Shown here: positions 9,274 through 18,104 of the stretch, in pieces
Position numbering within the stretch: the first letter of the stretch is position 1
How the letters are laid out: every line of letters starts with the position of its first letter
Assembly (NCBI RefSeq): GCF_009829325.1
Contig: NZ_VUOS01000026.1
Coordinates: 62,001 to 126,000, forward strand
Direction of reading: 5' to 3'
Length of the DNA: 64,000 bases
From: Nocardia sp. CY41
Lineage (GTDB): Bacteria; Actinomycetota; Actinomycetes; Mycobacteriales; Mycobacteriaceae
The notes under the pieces: model-generated
Databases searched by the model: none
What the model was told of the DNA's origin: nothing
Seen by the model: only the letters and a program-made list of their open reading frames with translations
Position numbers and translations under genes: made by a program

Positions 9274-11015
9274 CCCTCGACCTCCCGCAGCAGGTCGAGG
9301 ATCTTGGCGACCTGCTTCTCCAGGTCGGCGTCGATCTCGGCGAGAGGACGGGGCGGGACGTACTTGTAGAAGTGGCGGGTGAAGGGGATCTCGTAGCCAG
9401 TCTTGACCTTGGCCCAGTCGATCCAGGCATCGGGTACGTGCGGCTTCACCTCGGCGTCGAAGTACGCCTGAATGACCTCGACCTTGGCGGCCGCGCCAGC
9501 GGTCGAGCCGCCGTAGGTGAACGGGACGTTCTCGGTGTCGCGCATCTTCGGGTCCGGCTTGGGCTGGCCCTTGCGGTCGAGTACGGGGTTGCCGGACTCG
9601 TCGAGGAGGGGTCGCTCGACGGGGATGGTCCAATAGCCGAACTCGTCGTTGCGCAGCACTTTGGAGTAGTCCGGGTCGGCGTCGGTGAAGTCGGCGTACA
9701 ACTTCACCACCTCGGCGCGGTCGGTGTCGCTGATCTCGCGGCCCTTGGAGCCGAGATTCTTGCGCATCTTGGTCCAGAACGACGTGCCATCAATGAGCTG
9801 GACATGGCCCTCGCGGTGGAGGGGCTTGGTGTTGTCGAGGATCCAGATGTAAGTGGCGATGCCGGTGTTGAAGAACATGTTGGTCGGCAGCGCGACGATG
9901 GCATCAACCAGGTCTTTCTCCAGCAACCACTTGCGGATCTGGGAGGGGCCGGACCCAGCGGCACCGTTGAAGAGCGGCGAGCCGTTCATCACAATCCCGG
10001 CCCGCCCGCCGCCGTCCTCGCGGGCGCGCATCTTGTGGGCCAGGTGGAGCAGGAAGAGCATCTGCCCGTCCGACGTCGCCGGGAGGCCAGGGGCGAACCG
10101 GCCGTAAGGGCCAGCTTCGTCGCGCTCTTTCGTGACCGCCTTGGCGTACTGCTTCCAGTCGACGCCGTACGGCGGGTTAGACATGCAGAAGTCGAACTGG
10201 CGGCCCTTGAACGCGTCATCGGTGAGCGTGTTGCCGAAGGCGATGTTGGTCGCGTCGTGGCCCTTGGCCAGCAGGTCGGACTTGCAGATCGCGTACGACT
10301 GCGGGTTGTACTCCTGGCCGTACAGGCTCAGCTTCGCCTCGGGGTTCTGCTCTAGCAGGTGCTCCTCGGCCAAAGCGAGCATGCCGCCCGTGCCCGCAGT
10401 CGGGTCGTATAGCGTGCGGACGATGCCGGCCTCGGTTAGGTCGGCGTCCTTCTCGGCGAAGAGCAGGTCGACGAGCAGCCGGATCGCATCCCGCGGGGTG
10501 TAGTGGTCACCGGAGGTCTCGTTCGCGGCCTCGTTGAACCTGCGGATGATGTACTCGAACGCATCGCCCATATCGGCGTTGGAGACGACGTCCGGATGCA
10601 GGTCGACGGCCTTGAAGGACGTAATGACCTCACGCAGCAGCTCCGCCTTCTCCAGGGCGAGGATCTCCTTCTTGAAGTCGAAGTATTCGAACACGTCGAC
10701 ATCGGGCGAGAACCGGTCGATGTAGTCGGCCAGGTTGTCCGCCAGCCCGTCGGCGTCTTTGAGGAGGTTGGCGAAGGAGTAGTTCGAGGTGTTATAGAAC
10801 GGCCGCCCAGTGACCTTCTTGACCTCGATCTTGAGCCGGTTGGGGTTGTCGTACTTCGCCGCCAGCACGCGCACCGTCTCCCGGTCGGGCTCGAGGATGC
10901 AGTCGAGGCGGCGCAGGATCGTGAGCGGGAGGATCACGTTGCCGTACTGGTTGGGGCGGTAGGGACCCCGAAGCTGGTCGGCGATCGACCAGATAAAACT
11001 ACCGAGGGTGCTCAC
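9270..11015 (-). CDS. hsdM: type I N6-adenine DNA methyltransferase subunit (HsdM)
   Basis: 581 aa. The HsdM N-terminal helical domain begins STLGSFIWSIADQLRGPY. The methylase core has the S-adenosylmethionine motif DPTAGTGGM (near residue 207) and the catalytic NPPY (SNPPYG, near 282). I start at the GTG at 11015, with a clean AAGGAG four bases before it. In-frame starts further upstream would add a Cys-rich stretch unlike HsdM. First gene of the operon; together with HsdS it protects host DNA. Confidence 0.94.
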   Translation of the reverse strand: MSTLGSFIWSIADQLRGPYRPNQYGNVILPLTILRRLDCILEPDRETVRVLAAKYDNPNRLKIEVKKVTGRPFYNTSNYSFANLLKDADGLADNLADYIDRFSPDVDVFEYFDFKKEILALEKAELLREVITSFKAVDLHPDVVSNADMGDAFEYIIRRFNEAANETSGDHYTPRDAIRLLVDLLFAEKDADLTEAGIVRTLYDPTAGTGGMLALAEEHLLEQNPEAKLSLYGQEYNPQSYAICKSDLLAKGHDATNIAFGNTLTDDAFKGRQFDFCMSNPPYGVDWKQYAKAVTKERDEAGPYGRFAPGLPATSDGQMLFLLHLAHKMRAREDGGGRAGIVMNGSPLFNGAAGSGPSQIRKWLLEKDLVDAIVALPTNMFFNTGIATYIWILDNTKPLHREGHVQLIDGTSFWTKMRKNLGSKGREISDTDRAEVVKLYADFTDADPDYSKVLRNDEFGYWTIPVERPLLDESGNPVLDRKGQPKPDPKMRDTENVPFTYGGSTAGAAAKVEVIQAYFDAEVKPHVPDAWIDWAKVKTGYEIPFTRHFYKYVPPRPLAEIDADLEKQVAKILDLLREVEG

Positions 11016-11275
11016 ACGGCTCCTTACGAGGCTCGCTCGACGGTGGATGTTGGACGCCCAGCGCGACCCGTGCGTGCCGTCCAAACAGGCGGCGCACAGG
11101 CTGCAGCAGCCGGTGCGTAACAAGAACATCATCGCGCATCACAACACCCTGCGCGCCACAAGGTCGGCAGCAGCGACCGGCTCAGCGAATCCGTCACGGT
11201 CGGCCGCTTCTTCCAAATGTCGGCGAGAGATACCGGCACGGCGGATTCCGCTGCGCGCCCGGCACCGCGTTGGAG

Positions 11276-12253
11276 CTATCTCGAATGCCTACTGTGGAAC
11301 TGCCACGCATCACGCACGATGTCGGTGATGTCTGGTTTCTGTGGTGTCCAGCCGAGTTCGCGTTGCGCGAGTTCGGATGAGGCGTAGAGGGTTGCGGGGT
11401 CGCCTGGCCGTCGTGGTGCTGTCTCGATGTCGAACGGTATCCCTGTGACGTCGCGGATGGCTTGGATGACTTGGTAGTTGGAGTAGCCGATGCCGTTGCC
11501 GAGGTTGTAGATCTTGTGTTCGCCGGGGTGAATGGTGTTGAGGGCGAGGAGGTGGGCGTGGGCGAGGTCGGTGATGTGGATGTAGTCGCGGATGCAGGTG
11601 CCGTCAGGGGTGGGGTAGTCGTCGCCGTAGAGGGTGAGTTTGTCGCGGTGGCCGAGGGCGGTGTCGAGGGCGAGGGGGATGAGGTGGGTTTCGGGGTTGT
11701 GGCGTTCGCCGATCATGGTGCCGTCGCCGCAGTCGTGTGCGCCTGCGACGTTGAAGTAGCGCAGGGAGATCGCGCCGAGCGCGGAGGCGCGGGTGTAGGT
11801 GGTGATGGCTTTGTCGATGGCGAGTTTGGTGTCGCCGTAGGTGTTGACTGGGTTGGTGGGTGAGGTTTCGAGCAGGGGCAGATGGGTGGGTTCGCCGTAG
11901 ACGGCGGCGGTGGAGGAGAAGACGAGTTTGCTGACGTGGGCGGTGTGCATGGCGTCGAGCAGGGCGAGGGAGGCGCGGGTGTTGTTGTCCCAGTGCCATT
12001 CGGGGTGGTGCATGGATTCGCCTGCGGCGATGAGGCCGGCGAAGTGCAGGACGGCGTCGTAGCCGGAGCCCGGTGTGAGGATTTGGGCGATGTCGTGGAC
12101 GCGGAGCTTGATGAATTCGGCGTCGTGGGGAATTTGGCGGTCGTCGTTGCGGGAGAGGTCGTCGATGACGGTGACGTTGTGTCCGGCGTCGAGGAGCAGG
12201 CGTGTGACGGTGGCTCCGACGAATCCTGCACCCCCGGTGACCAGGATTTTCAT
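11276..12253 (-). CDS. galE: UDP-glucose 4-epimerase-like NDP-sugar epimerase
   Basis: 325 aa, an extended short-chain dehydrogenase/reductase. It has an N-terminal Rossmann motif TGGAGFVG, the Ser-Thr catalytic region SSTAAVYG, the catalytic Tyr-Lys pair in YGDTK (near residue 138) and the GalE-type RYFNVAGA segment. These interconvert UDP-glucose and UDP-galactose, or the equivalent C4 epimers. The ATG overlaps the stop of the upstream nucleotidyltransferase-like gene by 4 nt, so the two are translationally coupled. As the last gene of the ThiC-like operon it may act on a pathway-specific nucleotide sugar and not in central galactose metabolism. The symbol reflects the family, not proven substrate. 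Confidence 0.85.
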   Translation of the reverse strand: MKILVTGGAGFVGATVTRLLLDAGHNVTVIDDLSRNDDRQIPHDAEFIKLRVHDIAQILTPGSGYDAVLHFAGLIAAGESMHHPEWHWDNNTRASLALLDAMHTAHVSKLVFSSTAAVYGEPTHLPLLETSPTNPVNTYGDTKLAIDKAITTYTRASALGAISLRYFNVAGAHDCGDGTMIGERHNPETHLIPLALDTALGHRDKLTLYGDDYPTPDGTCIRDYIHITDLAHAHLLALNTIHPGEHKIYNLGNGIGYSNYQVIQAIRDVTGIPFDIETAPRRPGDPATLYASSELAQRELGWTPQKPDITDIVRDAWQFHSRHSR

Positions 12254-13278
12254 CTGACCTGCACTTTCATGGCGAGTAGGTGGTCGTGGATGGTCTGTTT
12301 GTGCGCGCGGAAGTGTTCTTCGGGGCTTTCTCGGCGTGCGCTGCCGGTCCAGCCGGTGATGCGTTCCCAGGCGCGTTGCTTCACCGTAGTCAATGCGGTC
12401 GGGTCGGGTGTGGTGTGCCATGCGTCGGCCATGGCGTGTGCGAGGGCGTGGACGGTTTGGTGGTGTCGGGCGACGATTCGGCCGCTGCTGGTCACGGCGT
12501 AGCGCGTGTAGTTGACCGCGTCGGAGCGTGGTTGTCCGAACTCGGCGTCGAACCGGGTGAAGGCGTGGTGGAGGTAGGTCCAGAATCGTCCCGGATCCAT
12601 CGGCGGTTGGGTGGGGTCGGCTCGCCAGCGCAGCTCGGCGCGCATCTGTTCGGCGAGGTGCGGTGCCATGTGACCGAAGTCGTGGTGGGCGTAGGCGCCC
12701 TCGAGCATGGCCGTAGCTCGCAAAATCTTTACGCACAGTCGGCTGACGAGCAGGTGAGAGTGCGTGGAAGCCGTTCCGGCGGACCATTGGTCGTGGAGGC
12801 CGAGCCAGAAGTAGGCCTGGGTGTAGTAAAGCAGGATTTCGTAAGCGTCGCGGACGTCGAGTGTGACGGGGTGGTGGTCGGGTAGGCCGCGATCGGTGAC
12901 GGGTAGGCCGAGGTTTTTGAAGTCGTGCCCGAGGGAGGTTTGGATGGCGCGGTAGTCGCCGAGCGACAACGTCATCAAATCCACTGCGGCGAAGTGTTTC
13001 TCCGCGAGGGACACGAGTTCCTGGCTCTGAGCTGAGGGATGGTCTCCGTAGTGGACGTAAAGGAGGTCGACGTCGCTGATCAGCAGCGGCTTGCCGTCGT
13101 GGCGGATGAAGGTGGGTTCGCCGCGGGCGAGGGAGCCGCCGACGATCAGCCAGTCGTCGGCGGGTACGCAGTGCCCGAGCGTGCGGAGGTCTTCGGCGAT
13201 ATCGAGGGCTTCCCGGGCGACGGCGGTGGCGTGGGGGAGTCGGGAGATGATGCGTTCGGCCAAGGCGGTGGTGTCCAC
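12250..13278 (-). CDS. nucleotidyltransferase-fold protein
   Basis: 342 aa from the GTG, with GGAGG 7 nt upstream. Near residue 49 it has GGSLARGE followed by SDVDLLYV near 66, which is the nucleotidyltransferase signature hG[GS]x9-13Dh[DE]. The rest is helical and ends in a basic His-rich region; it resembles a kanamycin-nucleotidyltransferase-type layout only in outline. A nucleotidyl-transferring role is inferred and the substrate is unknown. It starts 2 nt past the ThiC-like stop and overlaps galE by 4 nt, so its job is probably tied to the same pathway. Confidence 0.7.
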   Translation of the reverse strand: MDTTALAERIISRLPHATAVAREALDIAEDLRTLGHCVPADDWLIVGGSLARGEPTFIRHDGKPLLISDVDLLYVHYGDHPSAQSQELVSLAEKHFAAVDLMTLSLGDYRAIQTSLGHDFKNLGLPVTDRGLPDHHPVTLDVRDAYEILLYYTQAYFWLGLHDQWSAGTASTHSHLLVSRLCVKILRATAMLEGAYAHHDFGHMAPHLAEQMRAELRWRADPTQPPMDPGRFWTYLHHAFTRFDAEFGQPRSDAVNYTRYAVTSSGRIVARHHQTVHALAHAMADAWHTTPDPTALTTVKQRAWERITGWTGSARRESPEEHFRAHKQTIHDHLLAMKVQVR

Positions 13279-13279
13279 T

Positions 13280-14608
13280 TCATGCCTCCGGTTCGATGGA
13301 AGGCGCGGGCATGGGCAGCAGAACGGGTCCGGGCTGGTAGGCGGGGACGGGTGTTTCCTCGTGCACTTTTTTCGCTGTGATGTGGGGGCATAGTGATCCG
13401 CAGATGGTGCAGGGCGCGCCTTTGCGCAGGCCGTGGGTGATGAACGCGTTGCCCGCCAGGCCGGGGTAGAGGGCGTGACCTTGCTGGATGTCCCAGTCGT
13501 TGGCGCGGCGGGCCACGCTGATCGCGCGCTGCCGTGCGATTTCGGGTTCCCAGCCACGCACGAGGTCGAGCGCTGTGATGGCGACACGGACCATGCGGAT
13601 GGAGGTGGCGGTGTCGGGCGCGGTAGGCATGGCGTAGTGCTCGTTGTGGGTGATGGAGGCGAACATGTCGCCGCCACATTGTCCGGCCGCCGCGACACCA
13701 AGGGCGTTGACGGTGTCGTCGAGGGTGACGCCGTTGTCGATGACCATCGGTCCGGCCAGCCACAGCGGCGCACCGCCCAGCGCTTCTTTGTAGGCGGGGA
13801 TCAGTTCGGGAATCCGGTGCAGCGGCATGTGCCCGCCGCTTTCGCACAACACCTGCACCCCGGCGTTCAACGCGTCTTTGCGGAGTTCGGCCAGCAGGTG
13901 GATCTCGTGCCATTTCAGGTCGTCGTCCGCATCGGCGGTGGCGCCGGGGCGGAAGATGTCGCCGAGGTCGAGGACGACTTCGTGGCGGCGACAGATGTCG
14001 AGGATTCCGTCGAAGTACTCGATCAGAGGATTGTCGCAGTGATGGAGGCGCATGTAGCGGGCCAGCAACCCGCCGCCTCGTGAGGTCGTGGGCATGATTC
14101 GGTCGGATTCCTCGCTCATCTGCGCGAGGGCGGGGTTGATGCCTGCGTGGATGAGGACGAAGTCGACGCCAGCGGCCAACCCGAGCTCGAATCGGTCCAG
14201 GAATTCGTTGCGGCTCAGCTGTTTACGCGGGTCAGCGAACAGGTCGTATGTCAGGCATGCGCCGAGCGGTACGCCCATGACTTCCTTCAGATCCGCGCGC
14301 AGCGCCACTCCTTCGGGGTTGGTGGTCAGGTCCATGACAGCGTCGGGTCCAGCGGCGAGGATGACCGCCATGCTTTCCACGATGGTCTGCCGGTCGCGGT
14401 CACGCGGCCCCAGTCCGACGAGAGCGGCGACTTTGCGGCGGGTGTCCTCACCGACGAGCAGCGGTGTGAAGGCCGTCATGCGTCGGCTCGCGTGCGACCG
14501 CAGGAACACAAGGGTGCCGCTTTCGACCCTGCGGGCGGCGGTGTCAGGGTCGAGGTCTTCGGCCTGACATGTGGCGATGAACTGGGGATCTGTTGCGAGG
14601 GTGAACAT
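13280..14608 (-). CDS. short ThiC-like radical SAM enzyme
   Basis: 442 aa, against roughly 550 or more for ordinary actinobacterial ThiC. ThiC-family landmarks are clear: TTNPEGVALRADL, VDFVLIHAGI, LGDIFRPGATADADD, ESGGHMPLHRI (zinc-binding region) and the terminal cluster. That cluster reads CTICGSLC, spaced C-x2-C-x3-C, one residue shorter than the C-x2-C-x4-C I expect for the 4Fe-4S site of ThiC. ThiC turns aminoimidazole ribotide into hydroxymethylpyrimidine phosphate, and relatives such as BzaF make hydroxybenzimidazole. The length, the altered spacing and the partners argue for a distinct rearrangement product. AAAGGA precedes the ATG. Confidence 0.8.
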   Translation of the reverse strand: MFTLATDPQFIATCQAEDLDPDTAARRVESGTLVFLRSHASRRMTAFTPLLVGEDTRRKVAALVGLGPRDRDRQTIVESMAVILAAGPDAVMDLTTNPEGVALRADLKEVMGVPLGACLTYDLFADPRKQLSRNEFLDRFELGLAAGVDFVLIHAGINPALAQMSEESDRIMPTTSRGGGLLARYMRLHHCDNPLIEYFDGILDICRRHEVVLDLGDIFRPGATADADDDLKWHEIHLLAELRKDALNAGVQVLCESGGHMPLHRIPELIPAYKEALGGAPLWLAGPMVIDNGVTLDDTVNALGVAAAGQCGGDMFASITHNEHYAMPTAPDTATSIRMVRVAITALDLVRGWEPEIARQRAISVARRANDWDIQQGHALYPGLAGNAFITHGLRKGAPCTICGSLCPHITAKKVHEETPVPAYQPGPVLLPMPAPSIEPEA

Positions 14609-14625
14609 TTGGTGTGTCCTTTCGA

Positions 14626-15123
14626 TCAGGGACGTATCGGAGTGGCGGGCCCGGTAGGCCGCGGTGCGGGCGGTTGGCCGTCGACGACTTCGGTGATCAG
14701 GTCAGCCCAGTCGACAGCCAGGGCACTGACGTGGATCCATGCCTCATGCACGACGGGTTCGGACGCGTGCTCGGCAGCCGCCAGCGTCAGTTCGGCATCG
14801 ACGTACGCGGCGGCCAGGGCATCCACTGCCGGTCCTATGCGTTCGGTGCCGCGTCGTGGCTGAATGTGGGTGCTGACCCAGTTGTCGATCAACGTGACGA
14901 CATCGTCTCGGCGTCGGTCGACTTCGGCCGCGCGTTCGGGGATGACGCGGCGTGTGCGGTGCAGATGCGCCAGCGCTTGCGCCCATCGCGTGATCAGATG
15001 GTCGCCCGGGTTGTGGCCCGTCACGCCGCGGAATGCCGCGCAGAGCCCGTGCCAGTCCGGAATCCGAGGCAGCCGAGAATCCCGCCCGGAGAGCGAGACA
15101 TCCTGTCGCGCAGCCGTTGTCAT
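14626..15123 (-). CDS. DUF4254 family protein
   Basis: 165 aa from the ATG at 15123. The pattern LAHLHRTRR, then a long charged helix with DRRRDDVVTLIDNWVSTHI, and the C-terminal VHEAWIHVSALAVDWADLITEV match my memory of DUF4254, a small all-helical actinobacterial family without a known reaction. The gene lies 17 nt upstream of the ThiC-like start and 52 nt downstream of the 59-aa gene. That position suggests a pathway component or accessory to the ThiC-like enzyme. Confidence 0.65.
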   Translation of the reverse strand: MTTAARQDVSLSGRDSRLPRIPDWHGLCAAFRGVTGHNPGDHLITRWAQALAHLHRTRRVIPERAAEVDRRRDDVVTLIDNWVSTHIQPRRGTERIGPAVDALAAAYVDAELTLAAAEHASEPVVHEAWIHVSALAVDWADLITEVVDGQPPAPRPTGPATPIRP

Positions 15124-15175
15124 CTGCGGTGAACGAGTGAGTATGGGTGTGTGGTGTTCGGTGGGCATGCTCGGG

Positions 15176-15355
15176 CTACACCTCGGTTCCGAACGAGTAG
15201 GCCATCGCCGTGAGGTAGGGCAGGCATCGGCCGCCATGGGCGGCATGAGCGTGGAGAATGAAGCGGGCGCGGTCCAGATCCAAATCGATGGGTTCGACCG
15301 CGCAGTCGTGATACTGCGCGGCCCACAGATCCCGTGTGTTCTGCGAAATTTTCAC
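15176..15355 (-). CDS. 59-aa small protein, first gene of ThiC-like operon
   Basis: The protein is 59 aa from a GTG preceded by AGGGAG at five-base spacing. It contains DLWAAQYHDCAVEPIDLDLDR and a His/Cys-containing middle (FILHAHAAHGGRC). The family is not recognised. Two cysteines and several histidines would allow metal binding, but that is speculation. Its start lies 310 nt from the divergent regulator gene, so it is the first gene of the five-gene operon. Longer starts are possible but add unstructured sequence. Confidence 0.6.
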   Translation of the reverse strand: MKISQNTRDLWAAQYHDCAVEPIDLDLDRARFILHAHAAHGGRCLPYLTAMAYSFGTEV

Positions 15356-15665
15356 GACAGCTCCCTGACAGTCGGTGGGTGGGCACGCCGATGCCGGGTC
15401 CAGTCGCACAGCGTCCGAATCCGGCTCCAACCGTTGCTGATTCCTGCGAAGGGCGGAAAGGAGTCGACCGCATGCCCCGGCATCGGGTGCTGATCCCAGA
15501 TTCGCGGCCGCGGCTTGCCGTCCCAACGCCCGACGGGACTAGCCCCACTGGGGCTTGCGCATCGTCAACAACGGGCTGGGATCAGGCGAAAGGGGCATTT
15601 GCGCACGTAGAAGCCATCCACCGCATACTGTGAGACAAACTGCGGTCAACCGACTGAGGTGAGAT
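15356..15665 (+). promoter_or_regulatory. divergent promoter region of the ThiC-like cassette
   Basis: This 310-nt gap separates the five-gene minus-strand operon from the XRE/TPR regulator gene. It should hold both promoters and the regulator's binding site. I see GAGGTGA just before the regulator ATG, a short stem CCCCACTGGGG near 15545, and a CATACT -10-like hexamer near 15624. No long perfect dyad is obvious. Confidence 0.4.
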
Positions 15666-17126
15666 ATGAATACTGGGGGACGTATCTGCCGCACATGCCG
15701 CACGGCGCTGCCCGCAAACCACACGGGAAACCTCTGCGCCGACTGCGCCTCAGCTGCCGGGTTCAAGCACGCGCTCACCGCCGACTTCTTCGACGACCCC
15801 ACGATCCGCGCGGCGCTGGCAGACCACGACTTCAGCGTGGTGTTCACCTTGATTCGCGAAGCAACCGGCCTCTCACAACTTCAGCTGGCCGCGTTGCTCG
15901 ACCTCACACAGTCCAGAGTGTCAGCCGTCGAACGCGGAGAACGCCGTCTCACCAGCGCCAAGCTGATCGCCAGAATCGCCGATACCTTTGCGATCCCCGC
16001 GTCGCTGCTCGGGTTCGGCTCCGGGACTGCGAGTAATCTGGCCCGCGAGGAGGTGACGTGGGTGGAACGTAGAGACTTCATCACCCTGGCAACCGCAGCC
16101 GCACTCGGTTCCCATCTTCACCCGCAGCTCGACCGGCTGGGCAGCATCCTCCCTGACCGGCTCGAGCCAGTCACCCGACCACACATCGGATCCGCCGACA
16201 TCGACGCCATCGAAGCCATCACCGAAGGATTCCGGAAATGGGACCTCGCGCACGGCGGCGGACTCTGCCGGACCGCGGCACTCACCCAACTGCATCAAGT
16301 CCGCGCCCTGGAAGGCGCCGCATGCACCACGGACGTTCGAACACGTCTGTGGATCGCCACCGCCGACCTGGCGAGCATGGCCGGCTGGCTGGCCTACGAC
16401 ATCGAAGAACACGACTCGGCCCGCAAACTGTGGACATACGCCTTGCAAACGGCGCACCGTGGAGAAGACCATCCGCGCAGCACCGACCTGACGGTCAGCA
16501 TTCTGCTCGACATGGCCCACCAGTCCCTGCATCTGAAACGACCTGATGAAGCACTGAAATTCGTGCAACTTGCCTCATCGACCGCCGCCAACAGGCGCCA
16601 TCCGATCAGCACCATCACCGCCGGGTACATCGCAACGGTAATGGGCTGGTGCTGGGCATCCCTGAACGACTCCGCAGCCACCCAGCGCGCCCTCGGGCTA
16701 TCCGAAGACCGCTACGCCGCAGCCGAACCCGACACCACTCCCTCCTGGGCATGGTTCGTCACGCCCGCGGAAATCGCCGCTCAACACGGCCATGCGATGT
16801 ATTTGCTGTCGCTCTCCGACCCCAAATTCGCACAATCGGCGGTCGAGCGTCTGTCCACAGCGATCCCTGGCCACGCCAGCGAACATGCGCGCAGCCGCGC
16901 CGTCGCCCTACCCACCCTTGCCAGCGCCTGTCTGCAAGCGGGTGATTTCGAATCAGCCAACCGGCACGGGCGCGAGGCGATCACGGCAATCACCGAGATA
17001 TCTTCACCCCGATGCTACGTGCGCCTCCGCGATCTGGACACCATCGCCGCACAGCACGACAGCAATCCGATCGTCGCTGAATTGCGCGGCGATCTGAGGG
17101 CGGTTCTCGCCTCTGCGGCCTCATGA
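15666..17126 (+). CDS. XRE-family regulator with Cys pairs and TPR-like region
   Basis: 486 aa. The N-terminus has two CxxC pairs (CRTC, CADC, residues 8-27) that may bind zinc. A Cro/CI helix-turn-helix follows near residues 60-115 (LSQLQLAALLDLTQSRVSAVERG). The remaining 330 residues are helical repeats like the TPR sensor domains of Streptomyces-type XRE regulators. The gene diverges from the ThiC-like operon and overlaps the downstream kinase gene by 4 nt. I infer it controls the cassette, perhaps in response to a ligand held by the TPR part. GAGGTGA precedes the ATG. Confidence 0.8.
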   Translation: MNTGGRICRTCRTALPANHTGNLCADCASAAGFKHALTADFFDDPTIRAALADHDFSVVFTLIREATGLSQLQLAALLDLTQSRVSAVERGERRLTSAKLIARIADTFAIPASLLGFGSGTASNLAREEVTWVERRDFITLATAAALGSHLHPQLDRLGSILPDRLEPVTRPHIGSADIDAIEAITEGFRKWDLAHGGGLCRTAALTQLHQVRALEGAACTTDVRTRLWIATADLASMAGWLAYDIEEHDSARKLWTYALQTAHRGEDHPRSTDLTVSILLDMAHQSLHLKRPDEALKFVQLASSTAANRRHPISTITAGYIATVMGWCWASLNDSAATQRALGLSEDRYAAAEPDTTPSWAWFVTPAEIAAQHGHAMYLLSLSDPKFAQSAVERLSTAIPGHASEHARSRAVALPTLASACLQAGDFESANRHGREAITAITEISSPRCYVRLRDLDTIAAQHDSNPIVAELRGDLRAVLASAAS

Positions 17127-18019
17127 CCACCGAAAGCCAGCTTCCCGGTCGCGCAGCCGTGCGCGCCGCCTGTCAGGAGTTCGGCGTCGACGACCGCGAC
17201 GCGCAATTGCTGCATCATCGGTCGAACGCAGTGTGGTTGCTGCCGCACGCTGATCTCGTCGTGCGCCTGGCACCCGACACCGCCTACCGGCGCGAGCGCG
17301 CCCACACCGCCATCGCCGTCACACGTTGGCTGGCAGCCGAAGCCCCACCCATCGCGCTCACTCCAGCGTCCGGGACGCAGCCGGTTATCGCCAACGGCGC
17401 AATCGCTACGTTCTGGCCCTACCGCCCCACACCAGATCGGCCGTGCCCGGCCGACCTCGGCGCACTCATACGGCGGCTGCACTCGGTAGCGCAGCCGCCG
17501 TTCCCCGTGCCTCGATACCAGCCGCTGCGGCGGCTGTTCGAAGCCCTAGCCCTCGATGGCGAGCGGACGACACCTGCACTCACCGACTCTGACCGGGCGT
17601 GGCTGCGCGCCCGCGCCGAGGCACTGGTCGGCCAGTTCATCCAGACCGAATTCCCGCTCGGGGAAGGTCTTGTTCATGTCGACGTCCACAGCGAGAACGC
17701 CGTCTGCGATCACGGGCAGTGGGTGCTGGTCGACTGGGATCAATGCAGCATCGGGCCACGCGAACTCGACCTGGTGAACGGGTTGCCCGATCACTTCCAC
17801 CAACCACAAAAGGAGCGGGCACGCTTCGCAGCCGCCTATGGCTACGACCTTCTCGACTGGCCCGGATGGGCCCTGCTGCGCGACATCACCGAACTGCATT
17901 CCCTCGGTGCCTACATCCGGCTTGCGCCGACCAAGCCCGCGGCGGCCGAAGAACTACGACATCGCATCCGATCGTTGCGAACCGGGGACAAGGCCGCAGT
18001 ATGGCAGGCGGTGTCGTGA
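17123..18019 (+). CDS. APH/choline-kinase-like phosphotransferase
   Basis: 298 aa with the aminoglycoside-phosphotransferase fold. HVDVHSEN (near residue 187) is the Brenner-type catalytic loop HxDxxxxN, and LVDWDQCSIGP (near 205) holds the metal-binding Asp. The N-lobe has the small-molecule kinase pattern ending in VVRLAP. The start overlaps the regulator's stop by 4 nt (ATGA), so the two are coupled. With the ThiC-like operon next door, it more likely phosphorylates a pathway intermediate than acts on an antibiotic, although resistance is an alternative. Confidence 0.78.
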   Translation: MTTESQLPGRAAVRAACQEFGVDDRDAQLLHHRSNAVWLLPHADLVVRLAPDTAYRRERAHTAIAVTRWLAAEAPPIALTPASGTQPVIANGAIATFWPYRPTPDRPCPADLGALIRRLHSVAQPPFPVPRYQPLRRLFEALALDGERTTPALTDSDRAWLRARAEALVGQFIQTEFPLGEGLVHVDVHSENAVCDHGQWVLVDWDQCSIGPRELDLVNGLPDHFHQPQKERARFAAAYGYDLLDWPGWALLRDITELHSLGAYIRLAPTKPAAAEELRHRIRSLRTGDKAAVWQAVS

Positions 18020-18104
18020 TCTCGTGCGTCGTTCTCGGCCCGACCATCGCGGTGGTCGGGCCGAGCGACTACCAGCTGGTGTGCTCGGCGCAGAAGCAGC
18101 ATCA

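Noticed and set aside
11462..11863. 133-aa Val/Gly/Glu-rich frame opposite galE
   Set aside because: The VGVADAVAEVVD-type composition is the mirror of galE codon bias; no start signal.
17123..18019. Calling the APH-like kinase an aminoglycoside resistance gene
   Set aside because: The Brenner motif only shows the fold. Coupling to the cassette regulator argues for a pathway kinase.
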